Assembly: GCA_965205365.1 (NCBI GenBank)
Contig: CBDBGT010000011.1
Span: forward strand, 248,001 to 312,000
Source of the DNA: JALZUR01 sp965205365
GTDB taxonomy: Bacteria > Bdellovibrionota > Bdellovibrionia > Bdellovibrionales > UBA1609
DNA: 64,000 nt
Direction of reading: 5' to 3'
The notes beneath the pieces were generated by a model. It did no database searches, was not told where the DNA came from, and worked only from the letters and a program-made list of their open reading frames with translations. Positions 51,894 to 59,206 of this stretch are shown here, in pieces (positions within the stretch are counted from its first letter, which is position 1; each line of letters begins with the position of its first letter). The position numbers and the translations under genes are program-made.

Positions 51894-52714
51894 TATTTAC
51901 CTCTCCTCTTAACAATCATGTTGTCAGTTCTTTTATTATTTCTAGTTTTAAACCCTTTACATGGTTGACCCCAAGGGGATACAGGGTGGTGCCCTTTACC
52001 TTTTGCCTCGCCTCCACCAAGAGGATGATCATTTGAATTCATTGCAGTACCACGAACAGTGGGTCTTATGCCCATCCAACGCTTACGACCAGCCTTACCA
52101 ATTTTAATATTTTCATTATCTGTATTGCCAATTTGACCAATTGTAGCTCTACAAGCCCCAAGAACCTGTCTGACTTCCCCTGAGGGAAGTTTTATTTGAC
52201 AATACTTACCTAGCTTGGCCAATAAAGAAGCCGATGTTCCAGCTCCCCTAACCATCTGACCTCCTTTACCAGGTCTAAGCTCAATATTATGAATAATTGT
52301 ACCAGTTGGAATACTTACTAAGTCTAAAGAATTTCCCACCTTAATATCTGCAGAATTACTAGATATAACTGTGTCACCTACATTAAGCCCTGTAGGAGCA
52401 AGAATATATGATTTAATTCCATCTGTGTAACAAATTAAAGCAATACGACATGATCTATTTGGATCATATTCAATAGCCAATACCTTTGCTGAAATATCTA
52501 TTTTATTTCTTTTAAAATCTATTAAACGATAACGTTTCTTATGTCCTCCACCTTGATGTCTCATGGTGATTCTACCAAAATTATTTCTAGCAGAGGTTCT
52601 TCTTAAAGCTTGTGTTAAAGCTTTTTCCGGAGTGGATTTTGTAATTTGTTTAAAATCAGAACCTGATCTATTTCTTTGCCCGTTTGAACAAGGCTTTAAT
52701 ATTTTAATTCCCAT
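51893..52714 (-). CDS. rplB: 50S ribosomal protein L2
   Basis: 273 residues. The peptidyl-transferase-proximal loop GTAMNSNDHPLGGGEAKGKG carries the functionally important His. The RNA-binding segment LRPGKGGQMVRGAGTSASLL is intact. It overlaps rplW by one base. Confidence 0.98.
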   Translation of the reverse strand: MGIKILKPCSNGQRNRSGSDFKQITKSTPEKALTQALRRTSARNNFGRITMRHQGGGHKKRYRLIDFKRNKIDISAKVLAIEYDPNRSCRIALICYTDGIKSYILAPTGLNVGDTVISSNSADIKVGNSLDLVSIPTGTIIHNIELRPGKGGQMVRGAGTSASLLAKLGKYCQIKLPSGEVRQVLGACRATIGQIGNTDNENIKIGKAGRKRWMGIRPTVRGTAMNSNDHPLGGGEAKGKGHHPVSPWGQPCKGFKTRNNKRTDNMIVKRRGK

Positions 52715-53001
52715 TAATTTGCCTCCCCTTCAAACATTTTAATTTTCTCACCGGCTTTAAGTTTCACCAAAGCTTTTTTCCAGTATCTAGGTTTCACCAT
52801 ACCTGAGGCTATTTTTTTAAACTTACCTCTACACACTAAAGTTTTAATACTACGAACTTTTACATCAAACTGTTTTTCAATAGCTGCTTTAATTTGAATT
52901 TTTGTTGCAGTTTTTTTAACTTCAAAAGTATAAAACCCTTGTTCAGTTTGCGCTGCTGATGATTTCTCTGTAACAAGGGGTTTTTTAATGATAGAAATCA
53001 C
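52714..53001 (-). CDS. rplW: 50S ribosomal protein L23
   Basis: 95 residues, with KPLVTEKSSAAQTEQGFYTF, then VRSIKTLVCRGKFKKI and MVKPRYWKKALVKL. It is the docking site for trigger factor and SRP. It overlaps rplD by four bases. Confidence 0.97.
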   Translation of the reverse strand: MISIIKKPLVTEKSSAAQTEQGFYTFEVKKTATKIQIKAAIEKQFDVKVRSIKTLVCRGKFKKIASGMVKPRYWKKALVKLKAGEKIKMFEGEAN

Positions 53002-53630
53002 ATTATACCTCCTTTTAAGTGTTCTTCTAACTTTGTAAGGCTGTTCTCCTCAAGAACAAGTCTATCATATTTAAGAAGGTCATAAACATTAACACCTTCC
53101 ACAGGTTGATAAATAAATTTAGGAATATTTCTAGACGCTCTTTCAAAATTATCATTAAGATTTTCACCTAATAAAACTGATTTCTTAAGACCCATTCTTG
53201 AAAGCTGAGCTGCTAAGACTTTAGTTTTACCTTTAGTTGAAACAAAAGAATCCACAACAACAATTTTTCCTGTTTTATACAAATAAGACAGTGCATACTT
53301 TACAGCTGCTTTTCTAATCTTCTTAGGAACTGAAAAATTATAGTTTCTTGGGCTTGGACCAAAAATAGCACCACCACCACGAATTAATGGAGACCTTATT
53401 GATCCTCTACGTGCATTACCAGTACCTTTTTGTTTATACGGTTTTATCCCACCACCAGAAACCTCGGCTCTAGTCTTAGCTTTGTGAGTGCCTTGCCTTC
53501 TCTTTGCCAACTGCCATTTAACAACAGTCTGTAAAATATCTTTTCTAACAGACCTTTCAAAAATATCAGCGCTAAGTTTAACACTCCCTACTTTTTTATT
53601 ATCTAAATTTACAACTTCTAAAGTAGCCAT
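52998..53630 (-). CDS. rplD: 50S ribosomal protein L4
   Basis: 210 residues. The long tunnel-lining loop is recognisable from TRAEVSGGGIKPYKQKGTGN, then ARRGSIRSPLIRGGGAIFGP. In E. coli L4 represses the S10 operon. It is seven bases after rplC. Confidence 0.98.
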   Translation of the reverse strand: MATLEVVNLDNKKVGSVKLSADIFERSVRKDILQTVVKWQLAKRRQGTHKAKTRAEVSGGGIKPYKQKGTGNARRGSIRSPLIRGGGAIFGPSPRNYNFSVPKKIRKAAVKYALSYLYKTGKIVVVDSFVSTKGKTKVLAAQLSRMGLKKSVLLGENLNDNFERASRNIPKFIYQPVEGVNVYDLLKYDRLVLEENSLTKLEEHLKGGIM

Positions 53631-53637
53631 AACACCT

Positions 53638-54315
53638 TTAACCTTTTGTTGCTATTTTAACCAGTCCATTAATAGAACCTGGAACAGCACCTTTTAATAA
53701 AACAATATTTTCTTTTAAATTTACACCAACAACTTCAATCCCTCGTAGAGTAACCTTTTTGTTACCATAATGACCTGGCATTTTCTTGCCTGGCATAATC
53801 CTACCTGGAAAAGTACAGTTTCCCATTGAACCAGGTCTTCTATGAAAACCAGACCCATGTGAAGCAGGACCCCCTCCAAAATTATATCTTTTCATTACAC
53901 CTGAAAAGCCACGACCTTTAGATGTTGCTGTAATTTGTACTTTCTTTCCAACCACTAAACTTACAAGAGAAGCCTTTTTACCTAACTCACACCCCTCAAA
54001 AACTCCATTACAAACTTCTCTTGAAAATCTGTAACCTGTTTTACAACCTGCTGCTTTAACATGGCCAGCTTCTGATTTTGTAGTGTTCTTAGTTTTTTTA
54101 GCTCCAAAGCTTATTTGCACTGAATCATACCCATCATTATCTTTTGTTTTAATTTGAGTAACAACCCATGAAGAACAATCTAAAATAGTTACAGGAATTC
54201 TTACCCCAGAATCATTATAAATTGCAGTCATTCCTTTTTTAAACCCATAGACCACAGGAAAAGCTACACTATTTGATGCTACAACTTCTTCTTCTGTGTT
54301 TTCTTGATCTGACAT
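53638..54315 (-). CDS. rplC: 50S ribosomal protein L3
   Basis: 225 residues with an acidic 15-residue N-terminal extension (MSDQENTEEEVVA). The core segment GPASHGSGFHRRPGSMGNCT, which reaches toward the peptidyl transferase centre, and GRIMPGKKMPGHYGNKKVTL are standard. It is 35 bases after rpsJ. Confidence 0.97.
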   Translation of the reverse strand: MSDQENTEEEVVASNSVAFPVVYGFKKGMTAIYNDSGVRIPVTILDCSSWVVTQIKTKDNDGYDSVQISFGAKKTKNTTKSEAGHVKAAGCKTGYRFSREVCNGVFEGCELGKKASLVSLVVGKKVQITATSKGRGFSGVMKRYNFGGGPASHGSGFHRRPGSMGNCTFPGRIMPGKKMPGHYGNKKVTLRGIEVVGVNLKENIVLLKGAVPGSINGLVKIATKG

Positions 54316-54350
54316 TATAACTCCCTTTTAGTAAGTCTCTAAAAAAAGGC

Positions 54351-54671
54351 TCAATCAACTGCCGAAAGTTTAATTTCAACATCTACACCTGCTGAAAGAT
54401 CTAACTTCATCAACTGATCAACAGTCTGTTGTGTAGGCTCTAAAATATCTAACAATCTTTTATGTGTTCTAATTTCAAACTGCTCTCTAGATTTTTTATC
54501 TACATGAGGAGACCTAAGAACCGTATACTTATTAATTCTAGTTGGCAATGGAACTGGGCCAGCAATTTTAGCACCTGTTCTAGTGGCAGTTTGAACAATT
54601 TCTTTTGTAGATTGATCAAGCAACTTATGATCAAAAGCCTTAAGACGAATTCTAATTTTTTGACTCTGCAT
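54351..54671 (-). CDS. rpsJ: 30S ribosomal protein S10
   Basis: 106 residues: KIRIRLKAFDHKLLDQSTKE, GPVPLPTRINKYTVLRSPHV, DKKSREQFEIRTHKRLLDIL. S10 also binds NusB in antitermination. It is the first gene of the superoperon; tuf and fusA, often just upstream, are not here. Confidence 0.98.
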   Translation of the reverse strand: MQSQKIRIRLKAFDHKLLDQSTKEIVQTATRTGAKIAGPVPLPTRINKYTVLRSPHVDKKSREQFEIRTHKRLLDILEPTQQTVDQLMKLDLSAGVDVEIKLSAVD

Positions 54672-55300
54672 AGTCTCACCTTATTTCTCAACGCTTCTTT
54701 ATTGAAAACGCTACAACAATCATTTTACTCAAATTAAGTAAGCTTAGAGCAAAAAAAATCGCACTTAGAGTCCTAAATTAGTTGGTGCTCAATTAATAAA
54801 AAAACACCCTTAAAACAGATTGCTCTAACTGCAAAGATATGTGTTTTTACAAATTAACACGCTTATGTCAATGGCTTAGATTGAAATATATAGTAATATC
54901 CACATTTATTTTCCCATGATATAGGCCAGTCGACTTAAACTCTTAGAAATTAACAAAGGGCTAGATAAGCTTAAAGACAAAGATTTAGGTTATAACTATT
55001 AATGTTTTTAGATCCACTGACTCATTATTAAGACACTAAAAAATAAAGAGCTACTTGTTAATCATAAGGCTATTGTTTAACCAGTTTAAACAGGTTTTTA
55101 TGCAGTTTGATTCTAACCTAGCCCTCTCTTACAAGCCTTATACAAAAGGTATTAAAGGGGTCACTACATTTCGGGTTTTAGACTTTTTAACCTTCTCTGG
55201 TGCGTATATTTGAACTCAAGAGGGGTTTTTTAAAAGGAGTGTCGAAGTCAGGAGACTTAAAATTATAAAACTTAAAGGTTTTAACTCTCATGTTAATGCT
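54672..55300. other. Intergenic region upstream of the ribosomal superoperon
   Basis: 629 bases without a credible gene. It must contain the S10 promoter and leader, but no hexamer pair was clear enough to place. Features noticed are a repeated CTTAGAG word near 54744 and 54764, and several A/T runs. A 24-codon reading stretch near 54930 follows a stop and has no start. Confidence 0.5.
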
Positions 55301-55993
55301 CTATTTTCTTACACAAATATTCATCATATAATGAGTACTCCCACCGACAAAAGGCCCGTTTATTGAGCTTCTTCCCTGACCTTTACCTGCATCTTGATCA
55401 AAACTGCCAACCCTAACCCAACCAACCCCATCACAACATGAGCATGAATACGTAGGGGCATCGAATCCACACATGCACATATCTGTAAGAGCTTCTCCTT
55501 TAGAGCTGCAACTAGTAATAACCCTAGAAGCACTAATTGTAACATTGAGTTTAAATTCAAGAGGTTTAAAAACTGATGGCCCCTCTCCTTGTCTTGTTCT
55601 CGATACCGGCATTATAATGTTAATAAAACCAGAAGAAGATGGGCCAGGAACGGACTCATTTGTAATAGATATTTGTCCAACAGCAAGCCGTCCGATTATA
55701 CTATTACTTTCATAAACTACGTTGCCTGAATTGTCTTTTAAACCATTCACATTTATTTTTTGTGTACTTGAAGATCCAACTCTTACTCCTTCTAGAGTTT
55801 TCTGACATGACATTTTGTCTTTAAGAATTGTCTCAAAGTTTCGAATAAGTTGAATTTTTTCAAGCTTATCTTCTAAGTATGCTATAGATATGCGCTGTTC
55901 TAAAATAAGATTAGTCATAGCAAGGGATAAAACAGACCCTATCGCCGCAGCAACTATAACTTGAATTAGAGCAAAACCCTTTTCATTTCTCAT
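55301..55993 (-). CDS. Prepilin-like (pseudopilin) protein
   Basis: 230 residues. The class III leader MRNEKG is followed by FALIQVIVAAAIGSVLSLAM, a prepilin peptidase site (G/F) plus the pilin hydrophobic helix. The usual Glu at mature position 5 is Gln here (FALIQ). The globular part has several Cys, including a cluster ending FDAPTYSCSCCDG, and the C-terminus is Gly/Ser-rich. Without Glu5 it is more likely a minor pilin or tip pseudopilin than the main subunit. It lies 70 bases downstream of an Lcl-type lipoprotein gene and near pilMNOPQ. Confidence 0.75.
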   Translation of the reverse strand: MRNEKGFALIQVIVAAAIGSVLSLAMTNLILEQRISIAYLEDKLEKIQLIRNFETILKDKMSCQKTLEGVRVGSSSTQKINVNGLKDNSGNVVYESNSIIGRLAVGQISITNESVPGPSSSGFINIIMPVSRTRQGEGPSVFKPLEFKLNVTISASRVITSCSSKGEALTDMCMCGFDAPTYSCSCCDGVGWVRVGSFDQDAGKGQGRSSINGPFVGGSTHYMMNICVRK

Positions 55994-56063
55994 ATTGAAT
56001 ATATCGACTTTTAAAATATAAACTAAAGCCCAATCTATACGAGCTGATGAACCCTTTCAGGCC

Positions 56064-56813
56064 TTAAAACCGCCGCACACACCGGATCAAAAGGGGATTA
56101 GCCTTATCACCATAAATCTGAGCGCCATCTGAGAGGCGCTGGGCCCACGCACCATTAGTGCTGGTCTCCGTAGACGACCAATAATGATCATTTGAACCTT
56201 GAACTAAGCCTGGAATAACAGAGCGATTTGTGTACATTAAATTAAGCTCATAACGATTAGGTAAATGCCAATCATCATAACCACCATAAACAAGCTTATC
56301 ACAGTACCTTGCTGCTCCATGATAACCCCCTTGAGACTGTAAAGTGATAGCAACAATTACATCTGTATTAGCCGAACCATAATTTGAATCTTCATTAATT
56401 TCACCATGACCAGTTCCAGAAGTTAATATATAATTTTCTAACCCTGGAATATCGTAGTAATTAAACGAACTATCATTCCAACTTTTAGATAAACTATCAG
56501 TACCAGAACAAGTCACTGTAAAATTATCCAATGCATAAGAGTTTGTCCCTGAACCTTCTGAAATACTTTCTAATGGAATGTCCTCACAGCCCCCAGGGGT
56601 AGTCATATAGCGATCTGTTCCATTACCACTAGTGGCACCTGGGCTAAGGCTTCCAAGATAAATTGCTCCACTCTCACATACGGTTCCTGAGGAGAGGGGG
56701 GAAGAACCAAGACATAAATCAGGATCTGGATTAGGAGTAGGATTACTAGATCCACAAGCAGCTAAACTCAATATGGTAATTGTAATCAACAGCAATTGAA
56801 TGATTTTATTCAT
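56064..56813 (-). CDS. Lcl/DUF1566-domain lipoprotein
   Basis: 249 residues. The lipoprotein signal ends LSLAAC (Cys20), followed by a Pro/Asn/Asp-rich linker and a CLGSSPLSSGTVCESGAIYL segment. The C-terminal half is a DUF1566/Lcl domain: GGYDDWHLPNRYELNLMY, DHYWSSTE, AWAQRLSDG and the end LIRCVRRF. In other bacteria such domains occur in surface adhesins. The gene is followed by the pilin-like gene, so the product may work at the cell surface with pili. A broken relative of its first quarter lies at 14.3-14.6 kb. Confidence 0.85.
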   Translation of the reverse strand: MNKIIQLLLITITILSLAACGSSNPTPNPDPDLCLGSSPLSSGTVCESGAIYLGSLSPGATSGNGTDRYMTTPGGCEDIPLESISEGSGTNSYALDNFTVTCSGTDSLSKSWNDSSFNYYDIPGLENYILTSGTGHGEINEDSNYGSANTDVIVAITLQSQGGYHGAARYCDKLVYGGYDDWHLPNRYELNLMYTNRSVIPGLVQGSNDHYWSSTETSTNGAWAQRLSDGAQIYGDKANPLLIRCVRRF

Positions 56814-57034
56814 ATGAATACCCCTTTATTTTATACCGTATAAACTCAATGCTAATACCCTATCTAACTATGAATTAAAAAAAGTAGTTTTTATACTATT
56901 CAAACTGAATTTGTATGCAATTAAACACAACCTCACATAAGAAAAAGTGCCCATTTCTTTGGGGAAGTCCACTAGACACTATCATTACCAAGGGAAACTG
57001 TCACCTTTTCTACAATCTGCCTAAACCTTGATCT

Positions 57035-58517
57035 GGTTCACCGTTATCTAGAAGGGTGTGATCCATGCCAACAAGCCTAAAGTCCTGAAAAAGATAAACA
57101 AGCTCCCTCCACACAATTAAAATTTGGTTACTAAATAAACTAAATTGTCGGAGGATTAAATGGAGCTATTTGAAAAGTTAATCGTAAAATCACTAGGTCT
57201 TCAAGGTGTAAAATTAGAAAACTGGGAGGCTTGTGATAAAGAGTTAAAACTAGTCCTTTACGCAAAACAAGATCGTGAAAATGTAGGCTGTAATCAATGT
57301 GGCTGCCAAATATCTCATGTCCATGAGTGGAAGCTTCGAAAAATTAAAGCTTCTCCAATAGGCTCATATGAAGAGGTGTGGATTTACTTAAAACAGCTTC
57401 GAGGGCACTGCTTAATGTGTGATGATAAAGTCAGATCAGCTGGTGTTGATTTTACTCACCCTAATTTTGAAAACTTAACTTACTCACTTGTAGAAAAAGC
57501 AGGACGTCTTTGTGAAGAGATGACTTGTGAGTCAGTTGCTAGAATTTTAAGAATGAACCCCAAGACTGTGTGGAATTTGGATCAGTACCGGATGAAGCAA
57601 ATAAAACCTCTTTTAAGCTATGCTGAAAGAAAGTTAGATTTAGAGCAGATGTCATCTGATGAGGTGCACTTTAGAACTATTTTTGGAAAGAAGTCTTGTG
57701 ACAAGAATACGATTAAGTTCATCACAAATTTAGTCTGTACGAAGATGAGAAAGGTGCTCTCAAATGCAATGGGCAGAAAGGGTTCAAGCTTACTTAATTG
57801 TTTAAAGGTATTAACAAAAGAGCAGCTAGATAAGATCAAGTTTTTTGCAGTTGATATGCATGATGCTTTTATTGAGGCTGTGATAGGTAAATGTGAGAAT
57901 GCTAAGGTCTGTGTTGATAGGTTCCATGTTGCAGAAGGGCTAAATAATTTTTTTGATGATGTGAGAAAATTTGAGTTTAAAAAAGCTAAAGAAAATGAAG
58001 ATAAGTTTTTAATGGATGTGCTAGCACCTCATAAAAGATATATTTTAGTGGAGCGTGAGAAGAATTTATCTAAAGGAGATTTTACTAAATTAGAGAGGCT
58101 TTTAGATGTGAATAAGAACATTTTTAAAGCTTCAGTTTTAGTTGAGCACTTCCATAAAGTTTTAGATCAAAAGAATGTAAAAGACTTTAGAAAAGCTCTG
58201 GTTCTTTGGTACCGATATGCAAGAGAGTCAAAATTAAAGCCCTTTTTGAAATTTGCAAAAACCTTAAGAAAGTACAGAGGTTACATTGAAGGATATATTA
58301 TGTCTGGGCTCACAACAGCAGTAAGTGAAGGCTTAAACAACAAGATTAAAGTGCTTAGAAGGATGGGCTATGGTTACACAAACCCAGAGTCATTTATGCA
58401 CAAAATACTGCAGCGATGTGGACTTTTAAACTCAAATTACATCAATACTTCAAGTTGGTACTGGCCACCTCAAATGAGATTGGCACAAACTACACCCTTC
58501 TAGATAACGGAGAGGCC
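57035..58517 (+). mobile_element. Intact ISL3-family insertion sequence
   Basis: 1483 bp. The inner part of the inverted repeats is identical for 18 bases (CCGTTATCTAGAAGGGTG at 57041-57058, complement at 58493-58510), with more variable GG-starting tips. It is flanked by perfect 8-bp direct repeats CTTGATCT at 57027-57034 and 58518-58525, the length typical of ISL3. The single transposase gene is full length. The sharp duplication points to fairly recent insertion. Confidence 0.92.
57160..58503 (+). CDS. ISL3-family transposase
   Basis: 447 residues with GGAGG before the ATG. The N-terminal zinc-finger cysteines are GCNQCGC and GHCLMCDD. The HTH region (SVARILRMNPKTVWNLDQYR) follows. The catalytic DDE core has Asp in MSSDEVHF, Asp in VCVDRFHVAEG and Glu in TTAVSEGLNNKIK. 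The C-terminal segment MGYGYTNPESFMHKILQRCG is typical. The stop codon lies inside the right inverted repeat. No frameshift was seen, so the protein should be active and could in principle act on related ends; the deleted element at 38 kb has different tips. Confidence 0.93.
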   Translation: MELFEKLIVKSLGLQGVKLENWEACDKELKLVLYAKQDRENVGCNQCGCQISHVHEWKLRKIKASPIGSYEEVWIYLKQLRGHCLMCDDKVRSAGVDFTHPNFENLTYSLVEKAGRLCEEMTCESVARILRMNPKTVWNLDQYRMKQIKPLLSYAERKLDLEQMSSDEVHFRTIFGKKSCDKNTIKFITNLVCTKMRKVLSNAMGRKGSSLLNCLKVLTKEQLDKIKFFAVDMHDAFIEAVIGKCENAKVCVDRFHVAEGLNNFFDDVRKFEFKKAKENEDKFLMDVLAPHKRYILVEREKNLSKGDFTKLERLLDVNKNIFKASVLVEHFHKVLDQKNVKDFRKALVLWYRYARESKLKPFLKFAKTLRKYRGYIEGYIMSGLTTAVSEGLNNKIKVLRRMGYGYTNPESFMHKILQRCGLLNSNYINTSSWYWPPQMRLAQTTPF

Positions 58518-58649
58518 CTTGATCTTTTACGGAGAGAGCGCAAATAAGCCCCTTAAGCAGTCTGTAGTATAAACAGTTTCTACAGTTTACACCCCATAGT
58601 GGCTTTAAACCCACTTAAAACTGGCACTCTTATTGAATGTATCAGTTTT

Positions 58650-58766
58650 ATGAAAAAACTCTTTTATTTAAAAAAACTTTGCCTTAAACCCCAGTTCTTC
58701 TTGCTTATTGCAATTATGCCTGCAGGAATTCTTATTTTCATAAACGTGGTTACAGTTTCTATATGA
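58650..58766 (+). CDS. Small hydrophobic peptide gene coupled to the downstream lipoprotein
   Basis: 38 codons: MKKLFYLKKLCLKPQFFLLI, then a hydrophobic stretch to FINVVTVSI. It has a basic N-terminus and one likely membrane segment. Its TGA overlaps the ATG of the next gene (ATGA). There is no strong ribosome site, so it may be a leader peptide, a small membrane protein or chance. The overlap and codon pattern are the only support. Confidence 0.35.
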   Translation: MKKLFYLKKLCLKPQFFLLIAIMPAGILIFINVVTVSI

Positions 58767-59206
58767 CTAAATTTATACTTTTTTTCTTTCCAATATTAAT
58801 ACTATTAAATGCTTGTAAATATGCAGCACAAGATGATTCTGTTGGTACATACCCCACTAACTTCACACCTTATATTCAAAATTTTGAAGAACTTTTTAAT
58901 ATGAAAGTAACTTCAAATATTCAATTCTCACCTTTACTAAAGGGAAATCCTGGAAGATGTCTATTTGAAGCCAAGCAAATACATATCAATGAAAAACTTT
59001 GGAAAGATTTTTCAGAAGAAACTAGAGAAGCTTTAATTATTCATGAATTAGGTCATTGTGAATTAGGCCTTCTTGACTCTGATAAAGAAGGGTCACATAT
59101 AATGAGCAGTTTTATTGGACACAATGTTCTAGCTTATACTACAGATTTAGAGGCTGAAATTCAGTATATGCTAAGCACAGACCACCCTAAAATTATACCC
59201 CATTAA
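58763..59206 (+). CDS. Small lipoprotein with zincin (HExxH) motif
   Basis: 147 residues. The lipoprotein signal is ILFFFPILILLNAC. A zincin motif HELGHCELGL (about 108-117) is preceded by ETREALII, and the protein is otherwise short. His, Glu, His would bind zinc, with Asp or Glu further on as a possible third ligand. It resembles small extracellular metalloprotease-like domains but no family was recognised. It may act at the envelope, next to the secretin gene with which it overlaps tail to tail by four bases. Confidence 0.65.
   Translation: MTKFILFFFPILILLNACKYAAQDDSVGTYPTNFTPYIQNFEELFNMKVTSNIQFSPLLKGNPGRCLFEAKQIHINEKLWKDFSEETREALIIHELGHCELGLLDSDKEGSHIMSSFIGHNVLAYTTDLEAEIQYMLSTDHPKIIPH

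Larger units (their letters stand above)
56946..58628. repeat. Long imperfect inverted repeat (MITE-like), split by the ISL3 insertion
   Basis: Leaving out the ISL3 element and one duplication copy, about 192 bp remain, organised as two arms with matching blocks in mirror order. AGTGCC is at 56946-56951 and 58623-58628. CCACTA is at 56969-56974 and 58597-58602. GAAACTGT is at 56994-57001 and 58573-58580. CTACAnnCTGC is at 57010-57020 and 58557-58567. Spacing between blocks is nearly equal on both sides. This could be a miniature inverted-repeat element or a large RNA or DNA hairpin. Confidence 0.65.

Noticed and set aside
54500..54691. 63-codon minus-strand ORF over rpsJ
   Set aside because: Overlaps rpsJ in another frame; rpsJ is unmistakable.
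54920..55000. Short open stretch reading SRLKLLEINKGLDKLKDK upstream of the ribosomal operon
   Set aside because: No start codon, preceded by a stop, no match recognised; kept only as a note in the intergenic entry.
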